Shown: positions 17,686 through 26,834, counted from the first letter of the stretch. The stretch: 58,374 nucleotides of DNA from Nitrososphaerota archaeon (GCA_028867675.1 JAGWGA010000006.1:1-58374), one strand, 5' to 3'. The notes: generated by a model not told the origin, from the letters alone. A program made the numbers and translations.

Positions 17686-18774
17686 ATGAGAATGATATAC
17701 CCTCAATCTCAATTGGGACGATATTTTCTATATGGCCTAGGAATCTCCATGGTGTTATTGACTACAAGTCAACTTGATGCTAATGCAATGGGTAACAGTA
17801 CTAATTCTACTATGTCTACAAATCAAACTATGACTCATTATGTGAACTCTACCCAGTCTATATCACTAAACAATACTATCTCTACAAACTATGCTGTTAC
17901 AAAACAAATTGTAAACGCAACTGGAAATGCCACAAGTATTCTGAAGAATATTACAATTGCAGATGATCTTCCAATATCTGATTCCATAAATCTAGTAAAT
18001 GATTCTACACAACTAGTTCTAAAACCAATAATCCAAAACGTGACATCGGTTGTATCCTCTACAAATCAGACCATTTCACCCATAAAGACCGTGTCAGTTG
18101 TTATACAACTTCCTAATGCTACTACATCAATTACTTCCACATCAAAACATGGAACTATTGGAGATGCAAAAATTGAAAATGAGACATTTCATCTTGGAGG
18201 ACAAGGGTATATTTCACAATCTGTGCAACAAGTAAATTCAATCAAAGCTCTTACCGTTTCTGCATGGGTTTTACCTGATTATACACAAGGATCTGCAATA
18301 TTTACAGTAATCAGCAAAGAAGGACAGTTTGCATTGACGATAAATAATTTGATTTTACCAAAGATGACTGCACAGTTTTCTATATTTGATGGTATTTCAT
18401 GGACAACAGTTACTTCTACAATAATAATTCCATCAGATAGTTGGACTCACTTGTCTGCAACATACAACAGGACCAATATTGCAATTTTTGTCAATGGAAC
18501 ATTACAATCAAGCATGATTGTACATGGTGTACTTACTATTGAAGACAATGGACATCTTGCTCCTGTTACACCTGATCATATATCGTCTAATTCTGATGTA
18601 GTAATTGGTGCTTCAATTGATTCCATACGTGACTATTCAAAAGACAAGTTTTCAGGACAGATTGACAAAGTTCACTTGTACGATAAATTACTTAATTCAT
18701 CTTCAATCTATCAAATATACAAAAATGAACTTGATTCGGGCAGTCTATCAAACTTGAATATGTTACCATCATAA
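17686..18774 (+). CDS. Exported LamG/concanavalin-like protein with Ser/Thr/Asn-rich region
   Basis: A 362-residue surface-type protein. After an N-terminal hydrophobic segment (YFLYGLGISMVLLTT) come about 110 residues rich in Asn, Ser and Thr with many N-x-S/T sites, a likely glycosylated linker. The C-terminal 210 residues have the LamG/laminin-like pattern: ALTVSAWVLPDY, QFALTINN, WTHLSATYNRTNIAIFVNG, then SGQIDKVHLYDKLLN. Such domains bind carbohydrate. No C-terminal anchor is seen. It is divergent from the Ig-like gene. Confidence 0.75.
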   Translation: MRMIYPQSQLGRYFLYGLGISMVLLTTSQLDANAMGNSTNSTMSTNQTMTHYVNSTQSISLNNTISTNYAVTKQIVNATGNATSILKNITIADDLPISDSINLVNDSTQLVLKPIIQNVTSVVSSTNQTISPIKTVSVVIQLPNATTSITSTSKHGTIGDAKIENETFHLGGQGYISQSVQQVNSIKALTVSAWVLPDYTQGSAIFTVISKEGQFALTINNLILPKMTAQFSIFDGISWTTVTSTIIIPSDSWTHLSATYNRTNIAIFVNGTLQSSMIVHGVLTIEDNGHLAPVTPDHISSNSDVVIGASIDSIRDYSKDKFSGQIDKVHLYDKLLNSSSIYQIYKNELDSGSLSNLNMLPS

Positions 18775-18811
18775 ATGGTACAACTTTTTAAAAATTTTTT
18801 TAATTGAAAAT

Positions 18812-19180
18812 TTATTTTGCACTAGCATCCATCTGCATCAAACCAAAGATATTTCCTTCAGTGTCCATACATGTTGCAAAATATCCTACTCCGGGAATCG
18901 GCATCTTTGGTATTAGAATTTGACCACCTTTTGCCTGGACTTTACTTGTATATTCATCAAGGGATTGTACAGTTATGGTATTTGTCATGCCTATCTGTCC
19001 TGGCATTCTTCTTAACATCCCTCCATTTATCCCAGGTTCGCTATCTTCACCAGTTCTAATCATCCAATATTCTATTGGACCATCCCACTTGTCAAACTTC
19101 CAACTAAATACTTCTTCATAGAATTTTTGTGCCCTTTCAGGAACATCTGATGGAATATCAAAGTGTGAAATTCGTGGCAT
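18812..19180 (-). CDS. Glyoxalase/VOC superfamily protein
   Basis: A 122-residue single vicinal-oxygen-chelate domain: HFDIPSDVPERAQKFYEEVF at the start, a middle GINGGMLRRMPG segment and the closing GVGYFATCMDTEGNIFGLMQ. This matches the subfamily often called glyoxalase/bleomycin-resistance-like, whose substrates are mostly unknown. The metal ligands would be H5 and an acidic residue near the end; only the first is certain by eye. It stands alone downstream of valS. Confidence 0.88.
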   Translation of the reverse strand: MPRISHFDIPSDVPERAQKFYEEVFSWKFDKWDGPIEYWMIRTGEDSEPGINGGMLRRMPGQIGMTNTITVQSLDEYTSKVQAKGGQILIPKMPIPGVGYFATCMDTEGNIFGLMQMDASAK

Positions 19181-19231
19181 TATGTTTTAAAAACACCATA
19201 CCTATAATTAAAGTTCTAGACTATATTTTCC

Positions 19232-21547
19232 CTAAACTATGTTGTGCATTGCCTTGAGATCTTTTGCAAACATCTCAAGGCTTTGAGGAATTGCTATTTC
19301 TATAGTATCCTTTAGTGAAAGGTTTGCACTCTTTTTCTTGTTCCACACTTCGGAATTAAATTCAGTTATTTCCTTGGTATATTTTGTCCAGTCTTCATGT
19401 CCTTCTGGCTCTACAAATTTTTCATGGTGAATTGTATTTTTCGAATACAGGTTCTGCCATAGATAATCTGTGATAAATGGAGTAATTGGTGCAAGCAATA
19501 TCAAAACTGATGATAAGACTTTATGTAATGTGTATATTGCACCATCACGTTCTTCTTCTGTAAAGTCAGAGCTGTATGCTCTTCCTTTTACCATTTCGAT
19601 ATAATGTGCTGCAAACAAATTCCAAGTAAATTCTCTTAATGCTGTTGCTGGAATAAAGAAATTAAATTCACTGTATCCCTTTTTGCATTCTATGATTAAT
19701 TTGTCTAATTCCGATAATATCCACTTGTCAGATGCACTTGGCTTGGTAGATTCTACTATGTTAAATCCAGAAAGAAATCTCGAAACATTCCAAAGTTTGC
19801 TCAAAAACTTTTTCGTAGTCTCTATTTTTTGCTCAGAACACCTAAAATCATAACCGACATTAATTTCGCTTGCACTCCAGAATCGGAATGTATCTGCTCC
19901 AAACTTTTGAATGACTGGCAAGGGATCAATTACATTTCCTTTGGATTTGCTCATCTTTGCGCCATGTTCATCAACACCATAGCCCATTATCCATGCATCA
20001 GTCCATGGCGTCTTGCCTGTTAATTTCTCACATCGTAATATGGTATAGTACAGCCAGGTTCTCACAATGTCTTTTGACTGGGGTCGTATAGTAGTAGGGT
20101 AGGTTTTGCTAAAAAATGCCTCGTCCTGCTTGTATTTAGTTATATACAAAGGTGAGACTGACGAGTCCATCCAGGTATCAAATGTTCGCTGTTCTCCCAC
20201 AAATTCAGTAGAATCACACTTGGTACACTTGGCTATAGGACTACTATCCTTCCAAGGTCTGTAATATTTCCCAGGTTCTGGCACATGTGGCTCATTGCAT
20301 TTCTTACAATACCAGATAGGTATCTCAGTTCCATAGAATCTTCTTCTTGATATTGGCCAGTCAATTGAGATTGATTCCAGCCAGTTCATTAGAATCTGTT
20401 TGTGCATTGGAGGATGGAAATTAATTTTTGAGCCAAGTTCCTTTATTTTATCTACAGAATCTTTTTGTTTCAGGTAATATTCCTCCATCGATATGATTTC
20501 AATTGCAGTCTTGCTTCGCTCAGATATTGGAGTTCGATGATTGATGTTGTCTATTTTCTCAACAAAGCCCTGATTTGTAAGATCTTCAATTATCTTCTCT
20601 CTAGCTTGTTTTACTTTTAATCCTACATATGCACCTGCAACCTCCTTCATTCTCCCATTCATTCCAACTGCTGCAATCTCCTCTAGTTTCAAATCTCTAA
20701 ACAGTGCAACATCGTTTTGATCACCGTAGCTACAAACCATTACTGCACCAGAACCAAACTCTTTTTCCGCAGATGGATGTACTTTGACTTCAACTTCTCT
20801 GTTTATTATTGGAATTACAACTTTCTTTCCAATGACATCTGTGTATCTTTCATCTTCTGGATTTACTATTATTGTCTGACATGCGCATAATAATTCGGGT
20901 CTTGTACTAGCAATGATTATAGTTCGTTTAGGATCTTTTACCTGAAATTTCATATGAACCAGTTTTGTTGGAATATCTTCATAAATTATTTCAGCATCGG
21001 CTATTGTTGTTCCAGTTACCCAATCATAGTTGTTAGGTCTGTTTGCAAGATACACTTGTCCCTGTTTCCACATTTCAATAAATGTCGACTGGGTTAAAGT
21101 TCGATACTTTTCAGAATCGGTTCTATAGTATTCTGCAAAATTGCCACTAAGTCCGAGACTCTTCATTATCTGTATCATTTCTGCTTCTAAATCGTCTAGT
21201 GCAGTCTCACATAACTTCAAAAACTCAGCCCTGTCTGTCTCATGCATTCTAATTCCATACTTTTTCTCTGTGTATATCTCAACAGGAAGACCGTTTCTGT
21301 CGATTCCTATTGGAAATAAGACGTTCTTCCCAGACATTCTTGCAGTTCTTGCAATCATGTCTATCTGTGCATAGTGAGAAGCTGCTCCAATATGCCATGG
21401 TCTTCCAGATGGATATGGTGGTGGAGTGTCTATAACAAAGACTTGTCCCTCTGGGGAAAAATCATAAATTTTGTTATCTTGCCATTGTTGTAAAATCTGC
21501 TTTTCAATCTCTGGATCCCAAGCGGTCTCCTTGATAGTTGGTTCCAT
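19232..21547 (-). CDS. valS: Valyl-tRNA synthetase
   Basis: Charges tRNA-Val and edits Thr. The 771-residue class I enzyme has PPPYPSGRPWHIGAASHY (HIGH-type motif), the connective editing domain (IASTRPELL), zinc-knuckle pairs (CKKC, CTKC) and the KMSKS loop GAKMSKSKGNVIDP. It is shorter than most ValRS and appears to lack the C-terminal coiled-coil arm. Its start is 3 nt after the stop of the QueD-like gene, so the two are co-transcribed. Confidence 0.95.
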   Translation of the reverse strand: MEPTIKETAWDPEIEKQILQQWQDNKIYDFSPEGQVFVIDTPPPYPSGRPWHIGAASHYAQIDMIARTARMSGKNVLFPIGIDRNGLPVEIYTEKKYGIRMHETDRAEFLKLCETALDDLEAEMIQIMKSLGLSGNFAEYYRTDSEKYRTLTQSTFIEMWKQGQVYLANRPNNYDWVTGTTIADAEIIYEDIPTKLVHMKFQVKDPKRTIIIASTRPELLCACQTIIVNPEDERYTDVIGKKVVIPIINREVEVKVHPSAEKEFGSGAVMVCSYGDQNDVALFRDLKLEEIAAVGMNGRMKEVAGAYVGLKVKQAREKIIEDLTNQGFVEKIDNINHRTPISERSKTAIEIISMEEYYLKQKDSVDKIKELGSKINFHPPMHKQILMNWLESISIDWPISRRRFYGTEIPIWYCKKCNEPHVPEPGKYYRPWKDSSPIAKCTKCDSTEFVGEQRTFDTWMDSSVSPLYITKYKQDEAFFSKTYPTTIRPQSKDIVRTWLYYTILRCEKLTGKTPWTDAWIMGYGVDEHGAKMSKSKGNVIDPLPVIQKFGADTFRFWSASEINVGYDFRCSEQKIETTKKFLSKLWNVSRFLSGFNIVESTKPSASDKWILSELDKLIIECKKGYSEFNFFIPATALREFTWNLFAAHYIEMVKGRAYSSDFTEEERDGAIYTLHKVLSSVLILLAPITPFITDYLWQNLYSKNTIHHEKFVEPEGHEDWTKYTKEITEFNSEVWNKKKSANLSLKDTIEIAIPQSLEMFAKDLKAMHNIV

Positions 21548-21550
21548 GTC

Positions 21551-22372
21551 CTAGATCTTTGATATCTGTGATATGATATGGGCACCCTTGTTGTAGCCCT
21601 CGTAAATATACACACCGACTGCTTCAATATTTTTTGGCATTTTTGGAACTAGCAGCTTGATTAGTTCAGTGGATAGATTTTCTACAGTCGCTTCTCCTTT
21701 CAAAAGATAAGTAGTATTTTTTGGTAATTGTAAATCAAATCTTCCCTTCGGACCATCAAATGCAATTCTATAATGTTCGCCATCGTCGTTTACCAAGTAT
21801 TTTTCATTTATGAAAAATTTATGATCCATCACTGAAATTACTTCTTTGATAATTTTCTTTGCATCGCCAAAATCCATTAGCAAATTGTTCTTCATCTCAC
21901 CAACTAGCTCTACTGTAACCGATGAGGTATGGCCATGTAATATAGAGCATTTTTCAACTAGCGGTAAGATGTGCGCATAATCAAAAGCAAATGATGGATC
22001 TTCCATGAATATGGAACCTGTCTGGACCTCTTGAGTTTTGTATAGTATAACATCTTGCAGCTCTGATAGTCTTGCTGCAAATTTTGGATGGCCCATTGCA
22101 ATAATTTTTGTATCAGGCAACTCAACTTTGAGTTCCTTGTATTTTGTGATATCTGATTCAATATCAATGACCTCGATTATTCCTTTGTCGGTCTTGAAAT
22201 CGACGTTAATCTTTTTGCCACTTTTTAGTGTCAAGGAGTAATCATATTGATATTCAATTTGTAAAAATTCAAGCATCTGGGCTATGGACAGCTCAGTTCT
22301 GCTTCTCAGTAGGTTTCCTTTACCGTCAATATACTTAAAATCAGAATCTAGGATTGCAGAGCCAGTTGACAT
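21551..22372 (-). CDS. Nuclease-like domain fused to 6-pyruvoyl-tetrahydropterin synthase/QueD
   Basis: A two-domain 273-residue protein. From about residue 125 it is a PTPS/QueD domain: FAFDYAHILPL and HGHTSSVTVEL supply the zinc histidines, the Cys in EKCSILHGH fits the catalytic Cys, MDH supplies the Asp-His pair, and EATVENLS is the substrate-Glu segment. QueD makes carboxytetrahydropterin for queuosine/archaeosine; PTPS makes pyruvoyl-tetrahydropterin. Residues 20-110 read like a PD-(D/E)xK fold (SRTELSIAQML, NVDF, GIIEVIDIE), but the usual final Lys is absent, so it may be inactive or nucleic-acid binding. It is first in an operon with valS. Confidence 0.82.
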   Translation of the reverse strand: MSTGSAILDSDFKYIDGKGNLLRSRTELSIAQMLEFLQIEYQYDYSLTLKSGKKINVDFKTDKGIIEVIDIESDITKYKELKVELPDTKIIAMGHPKFAARLSELQDVILYKTQEVQTGSIFMEDPSFAFDYAHILPLVEKCSILHGHTSSVTVELVGEMKNNLLMDFGDAKKIIKEVISVMDHKFFINEKYLVNDDGEHYRIAFDGPKGRFDLQLPKNTTYLLKGEATVENLSTELIKLLVPKMPKNIEAVGVYIYEGYNKGAHIISQISKI

Positions 22373-22495
22373 TTGAAAAAATGTGCCCAGTCCGTATATA
22401 AATTCTGTATAGGTGTCTTCTCTAACAGATATTTCATAAAATTTTGTAAATGCCTATTGAGAATAGGTTAAACCATGAAGGTAATCTTCAAAGTC

Positions 22496-22645
22496 TTAAT
22501 GATTCTGAATTAATTCCGATATCTGATTAGGAGTTAGCTCATCATGTCTTATTTTATCAAAGGCATACATGTCTCGTATGTTCTTAACAAGTTGGGTCAC
22601 TTCTTCTACTTCTCTCTCAAAGGACATCTCATATGTTGATTCCAT
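22496..22645 (-). CDS. Small helical hypothetical protein (49 aa)
   Basis: Encodes 49 residues (MESTYEMSFEREVEEVTQLV at the start), acidic and helical throughout, ending ELTPNQISELIQNH. Codon use looks like that of its neighbours. An in-frame GTG at 22669 could extend it by eight residues. No family is recognised. It stands alone upstream of the QueD-valS operon on the same strand. Confidence 0.45.
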   Translation of the reverse strand: MESTYEMSFEREVEEVTQLVKNIRDMYAFDKIRHDELTPNQISELIQNH

Positions 22646-22841
22646 GTCTAGATGATATGTTGACACAAAGATAGGCTCTGGTATGTAATGGAAAGTTACA
22701 CATTTCCTAGTTTGCTATGGAATGAAGCCATGAGAAGGCAAAATTGGAAAATCTCTCTCATTTTGATACCAAATTCAGCTTAACTAGTTACTGCAAAATT
22801 GTAAAGATCTGATTAAAAAATATTCATTTTGTATGTAGTCT

Positions 22842-23021
22842 GTGTTTACACAAGAAGTCCAAGACGAAACCATGCAGAGACAGTCATATCGATGTCAAAA
22901 ATGTCATGCAAAATTAGACTCTGTTAGGAGGGAACATTTTGTTTTTGTCCACATCGACGGAAATACTGAAAATATAACTTCAAGAAATTGTAAAGCACTC
23001 TGTAAGAAATGTCATCCGTAA
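22842..23021 (+). CDS. HNH-like zinc microprotein (59 aa)
   Basis: Encodes 59 residues with the layout of a minimal HNH domain: YRCQKCHAKL, then HFVFVHIDGNTENITSRNC and ALCKKCHP. Two CxxC pairs form the structural zinc site, and VHIDGN...N...CH matches the HNH core, although the usual double His before the Ile-Asp is a single His. Nuclease activity is possible but not assured. GTG 22842 is taken because a TATA-like AAAAAATATT lies about 25 nt upstream; ATG 22872 would leave 49 residues and still keep the motif. Confidence 0.6.
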   Translation: MFTQEVQDETMQRQSYRCQKCHAKLDSVRREHFVFVHIDGNTENITSRNCKALCKKCHP

Positions 23022-23158
23022 AAATAAAAAATCTAATCTAGAATAATTCTTAATCTTAAATCCTTAAGTTTATAGAAATTATATAAAATTATGCAAAACT
23101 TGCAAACAAAAATCACGAGGTTCAACAACAAAATCGAATTAAAAAGTTAGAAAATGAC

Positions 23159-23299
23159 TTGAAACAGCAAAAATCAAGAATTGATAAATTAGAAAAAAGA
23201 CTAGTACCACTAGAAAAAGCTAAGTCAAATCTTGATGCCATATTGGACGAGATTTTCGCTGATGTCAAAAATCAGTTGAGTTACATCCAAGTCCTATAA
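23159..23299 (+). CDS. Coiled-coil frame with uncertain start, possibly frameshifted
   Basis: The frame ending at 23299 encodes a heptad-rich coiled coil (KQQKSRIDKLEKRLVPLEKA). It is open back to a TAA near 23080, but the only standard start inside is TTG 23159, giving 46 residues. An ATG at 23091 with a good TATA-like box just upstream is in a different frame and meets a stop after 19 codons. Either a non-standard start is used, or one base has been lost or gained after 23091. A 20-codon frame starts at 23299, overlapping the stop, and is probably chance. Confidence 0.35.
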   Translation: MKQQKSRIDKLEKRLVPLEKAKSNLDAILDEIFADVKNQLSYIQVL

Positions 23300-23543
23300 T
23301 GAAAGGAGAATTGGTAAAACTGTTGCTTAAAACAAAGAAAAAAATAAAGATAAACCTCTAGATTATTAAATTCTTTTTAATAATTTTGGATGATGAATCA
23401 TTCATTCGATAGTCTTTTTATTCATCAATGGCAACTTGCTTGATGGATAAAAAAGTAGCATGTCTGACTCCTAGAAGTTACCATGCATCAGTTTTGCTTA
23501 ATCTTATTACCATCATCGTAAACAGCAATGGAGACTAGATAAC

Positions 23544-24038
23544 TTGACAAATTACTGCCCAAAATGCAGGAAAGAACTAACAACACAAGAGGAAGAAGAA
23601 CTTTTTTGTTTAAACTGTGGTAAATTAGCATTCACAGTCAAACACCATGACAAACAATTGAAACCTGAAGATCGAAAGAAGCAAAAATATCTTCTAATAT
23701 CTGCAATTATCGGTATTTCTTTAATTTCAGTGACAATAGCACTGTATATTTTTCCAACAACTCCTCAACTGTATCAATATTCTATGGAATGTAAGAAACT
23801 TGTAGATAATGGTACAATGCCAATTTTCCAAGCAAATCTAACTCTAACTAAATCTCAAATTCAAGGAAACTTCAGTCAGGAATGTATTTCATATGGTGAA
23901 GATAATTATTGTTACCAAGTGGGAATGAATCAACTGCCTACACCAACAGATCCCCAATGGACTTGTAATGTCTTGTCAATGGTACCTCTTTCAAATTATT
24001 CATCAAGTACCTTGGTACCACTGGAAGTAAAACCATGA
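23544..24038 (+). CDS. Zinc-ribbon membrane protein
   Basis: A 164-residue protein. An N-terminal zinc ribbon (YCPKCRKEL ... FCLNCGKLAF) is followed by a basic linker, one membrane segment (YLLISAIIGISLISVTIALY, about 50-70) and an outer domain with several Cys residues (MECKK, QECIS, NYCYQVG, WTCNV) that could form two disulfides. The ribbon would be cytoplasmic. TTG 23544 is the only workable start; an ATG just upstream reaches a stop after four codons. Function unknown. Confidence 0.65.
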   Translation: MTNYCPKCRKELTTQEEEELFCLNCGKLAFTVKHHDKQLKPEDRKKQKYLLISAIIGISLISVTIALYIFPTTPQLYQYSMECKKLVDNGTMPIFQANLTLTKSQIQGNFSQECISYGEDNYCYQVGMNQLPTPTDPQWTCNVLSMVPLSNYSSSTLVPLEVKP

Positions 24039-24101
24039 CACTAATTTAAAATATTTTTCAAAACAATCTTTTGATTTACCTTCTGCAAAAGAAATAATGC
24101 T

Positions 24102-24389
24102 TTACTTTATTGAATTTAGAGTTCTTGCAAGGGTGATATCATTTTGTGTTATCCCACCTGCATCATGAGTTGTCAAGTCTACTGAAATTTTGTTGTATAC
24201 ATTAAACCATTCTGGATGATGATTCATTTTTTCTATATGTATGGCGGCTTTACACATAAAACCAAAGGCATCAACAAAGTCATCAAATACAAAATCCTTG
24301 TGTAGTTTATCATTTACAATGCTCCATCCTGGTAATCCTGCAAGTTCTGCCTTGATTTGTTCATCAGATAGTAGTATCATTATATTCAT
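24102..24389 (-). CDS. Pterin-4a-carbinolamine dehydratase
   Basis: A 95-residue PCD/DCoH protein: [20 protein letters not shown] at the start and [20 protein letters not shown] followed by THDAGGIT, the catalytic His cluster. In other organisms it dehydrates the carbinolamine produced by aromatic amino-acid hydroxylases; in archaea lacking those enzymes its role is unclear. An internal ATG at 24380 is an alternative start. It is divergent from the PP-loop synthetase gene. Confidence 0.93.
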   Translation of the reverse strand: MNIMILLSDEQIKAELAGLPGWSIVNDKLHKDFVFDDFVDAFGFMCKAAIHIEKMNHHPEWFNVYNKISVDLTTHDAGGITQNDITLARTLNSIK

Positions 24390-24434
24390 TTCAAGGAATC
24401 CTATATTTAACTCTCAAAATGAGCCCACTGTATA

Positions 24435-25220
24435 ATGACAAGCTTGTCTGGTCTTGAAAAAGAATTGTATGAACAAATAATATCATCAATTGAAGGTTTT
24501 AAAGAATCTAAAACAATGGGTATTTCTTTTTCAGGCGGAGTAGACAGCTCACTATTAGCAAAGATTACAAAAGATCTTGGATATGATGTTATACTATTAA
24601 CAATGGGCTTTGAGGATTCACACGATGTCGAGTTTTCTAAAGTAATGGCAAAAACCCTTCAAATGCGACACGAAATTGAGCTAATCTCTGAAGAAACATT
24701 CTCAGATGTGGCAAAAAAAATCTGGGAAATGATTAATGTTGACAATCTGTCTTGGAATGAGAACTGTATTGCATTTTATTATGTGGCAAAACTTGCAAAG
24801 AAAAACAATATTTCCAAAGTGATAACAGCAAATGGTATGGATGAACTATTTTGTGGCTACAATTCGTACCGTGATTTTATTCCAGAAGGGGAGGAGGCAG
24901 TCTTGGGATTGATGAAGGAAAAACTAGACAATGAAATACGTATGATGAAGGCAGTAAACCAGGTCACCTCAGAGTTTGGGGTTCAGATAGTCCAGCCTTT
25001 TCTATCTGACAAATTTGTAGAGTTTGCAAAAACTATACCACTTGAGTATAAAATAAAGGACAAGGATGACTTGACAAGAAAACATATTGTAAGAAAACTG
25101 GCTTTATCTGTTGGAGTTCCAGAAGACTCTGCACTAAAGCAAAAAAAAGCAATGCAGTATGGTTCACTAATTCACAAGAATTTTCTTAAAGTCAAGAAAA
25201 CTTGGAACATGAACTTTTAA
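24435..25220 (+). CDS. Asparagine-synthase-like PP-loop ATPase
   Basis: A 261-residue ATP-pyrophosphatase with the PP-loop SFSGGVDSSLLAKI and the Asn-synthase-type segment ANGMDELFCGYNSYRDF, later IVQPFLSDKFVEFAKTIPL. The N-terminal glutaminase domain of AsnB is absent, so ammonia or another amine donor and a different acid are likely; it may be an amide-forming or tRNA/cofactor enzyme. Its last 29 nt overlap the convergent purB gene. Confidence 0.85.
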   Translation: MTSLSGLEKELYEQIISSIEGFKESKTMGISFSGGVDSSLLAKITKDLGYDVILLTMGFEDSHDVEFSKVMAKTLQMRHEIELISEETFSDVAKKIWEMINVDNLSWNENCIAFYYVAKLAKKNNISKVITANGMDELFCGYNSYRDFIPEGEEAVLGLMKEKLDNEIRMMKAVNQVTSEFGVQIVQPFLSDKFVEFAKTIPLEYKIKDKDDLTRKHIVRKLALSVGVPEDSALKQKKAMQYGSLIHKNFLKVKKTWNMNF

Positions 25221-26565
25221 CTTTGCTTGATACATTTCTAATAATGTCCAGTGATGCTCCAAGGTGATTTTCTGGAATGAAAATTTCACCAATTTCTAAA
25301 TCTGATAAATGAGATGAGATTACCTCGTCGTTTCTCACTGCATCTCTAAAGTCGGTTCCTTCTGCAGATGATGCAAATGCCACTCTCTGAATGTCTCTGT
25401 ATGCTTCAAATCGTGGAACTCCTTTTTGGATTAATGCATCAAGTACAAATTCTGCAAATATCTGTCCTCGTGTAACATCCAGATTTCCTCTAATCTTATC
25501 TTCATTTACAAATATTGAACTGAGAATCTTTGTCATGGCCTCAAGCATTTCGTCTAGTAAAATTGCAGTTGTAGGTAAAATGAATCTCTCATTTGCAGAG
25601 TTTGACAAGTCTCTTTCATGCCATAATGGAATGTTCTCAAATGCCACCGACATTTGACTGCGTAATAATTTTGAAAGCGATGTTACACGCTCACTTTTTA
25701 CAGGATTCCTCTTGACTGGAACTGCACTGCTTCCCATCTGACCTTTCTTGAAGGGCTCTGCAATCTCACCTATCTCAGTTCTCTGGAGATTACGAATCTC
25801 AACAGCAATTTTTTCAAGTGTAGAACCAACAAGTGCCATTGTAAAAATATATTCTGCATATCTTTCACGTGGAACTACTTGAGTTGTAACATCTGCTGGA
25901 TACAGTTCAAGCTTCTTTGCTACTCTTCTTTGTATCTCCAAAGCCTTTGCACCCATTAAGGAACCAGTTCCTACTACCCCTAATGTCTTGCAGATCAAAA
26001 TTCTCTTCTTGATTTCTTCAATTCTTTCTAGATGCTTTGACATCTCTAGCGCCCAGTTGGCAAATTTGAGACCAAATGATATGATGCTTGCATGCTGACC
26101 ATGGGTTCTTCCAACTGCTGGAAGGCTCTTGTATTTTACGGCATGCTCTGCTAAAATAATAGCTAATTTTGCTACCTTTGGTTCTATGATTCGTAAAGTA
26201 TCACGAAATTGTAATGAGTTACTTGTATCTACTAGATCATTGCTTGTCAGGCCATAGTGAATCCATGGCTTTGTAGATGTCTTGCATATCTCACTTAGTG
26301 CTTCAACTAGCGCTGCTGTATCATGATCACTTTTTGCCTCTAGATGTCTGACCCGTTTTACTGAAATTTTTCCAGATTTTGCCATCTTTGAAATATTAAA
26401 AGCTGCCTCCTTTGGAATCATTCTAATTTCTGACTGTGATAGTGCTACTGCGGCCTCTATTTCCAATTGATATGTAATTTTCTTTTGATCATCAAAAATC
26501 TCTTTCATAGCATCTGTACCATAACGACCTCCATCAATTGGAAGAATTGGCATGTATGGATTCAA
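25192..26565 (-). CDS. purB: Adenylosuccinate lyase
   Basis: Acts twice in purine synthesis: it releases fumarate from SAICAR and from adenylosuccinate. The protein has 457 residues, a normal length. The superfamily signature is GSSAVPVKRNPVKSER, with HYGLTSNDLVDTSNSLQ and GRTHGQHASIISFG supplying catalytic His residues. The first Met (26565) is used; a second at residue 5 is possible. Its partner purA lies at 41640, so the pair is not in one operon. Confidence 0.96.
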   Translation of the reverse strand: MNPYMPILPIDGGRYGTDAMKEIFDDQKKITYQLEIEAAVALSQSEIRMIPKEAAFNISKMAKSGKISVKRVRHLEAKSDHDTAALVEALSEICKTSTKPWIHYGLTSNDLVDTSNSLQFRDTLRIIEPKVAKLAIILAEHAVKYKSLPAVGRTHGQHASIISFGLKFANWALEMSKHLERIEEIKKRILICKTLGVVGTGSLMGAKALEIQRRVAKKLELYPADVTTQVVPRERYAEYIFTMALVGSTLEKIAVEIRNLQRTEIGEIAEPFKKGQMGSSAVPVKRNPVKSERVTSLSKLLRSQMSVAFENIPLWHERDLSNSANERFILPTTAILLDEMLEAMTKILSSIFVNEDKIRGNLDVTRGQIFAEFVLDALIQKGVPRFEAYRDIQRVAFASSAEGTDFRDAVRNDEVISSHLSDLEIGEIFIPENHLGASLDIIRNVSSKVKSSCSKFS

Positions 26566-26648
26566 TTGATGATAGAAAATAAATCTACTTGTATCAAACG
26601 GGTATCAAGATCGACACTTTTTTTATACTGAAACTATAAATCAACTCT

Positions 26649-26771
26649 ATGGACAAGCCAGAAAAAAAGAGAGTAGACAAAGTTTTTGATGATAAAGAAG
26701 ACAAGACTGACCTGCTTGATGGCAAATCATTACACGATTTGTACAGACATACTACAAAGCTCATCAAGTGA
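26649..26771 (+). CDS. Small charged hypothetical protein (40 aa)
   Basis: Encodes 40 residues, beginning MDKPEKKRVDKVFDDKEDK and ending HTTKLIK, with alternating Lys and Asp. A TATA-like TTTTTTTATAC lies about 25 nt before ATG 26649, as for leaderless genes here. The frame lies in the spacer between purB and rtcB and does not overlap either. Function unknown. Confidence 0.5.
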   Translation: MDKPEKKRVDKVFDDKEDKTDLLDGKSLHDLYRHTTKLIK

Positions 26772-26834
26772 TTTTCTAGATATTCTATACTCATGATTTA
26801 AATTGTGTACGAATGCCTTTTTTCGCAGAAAGAG

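Noticed and set aside
23299-23361. 20-codon frame overlapping the coiled-coil stop
   Set aside because: Too short and Lys-rich by base composition; no support.
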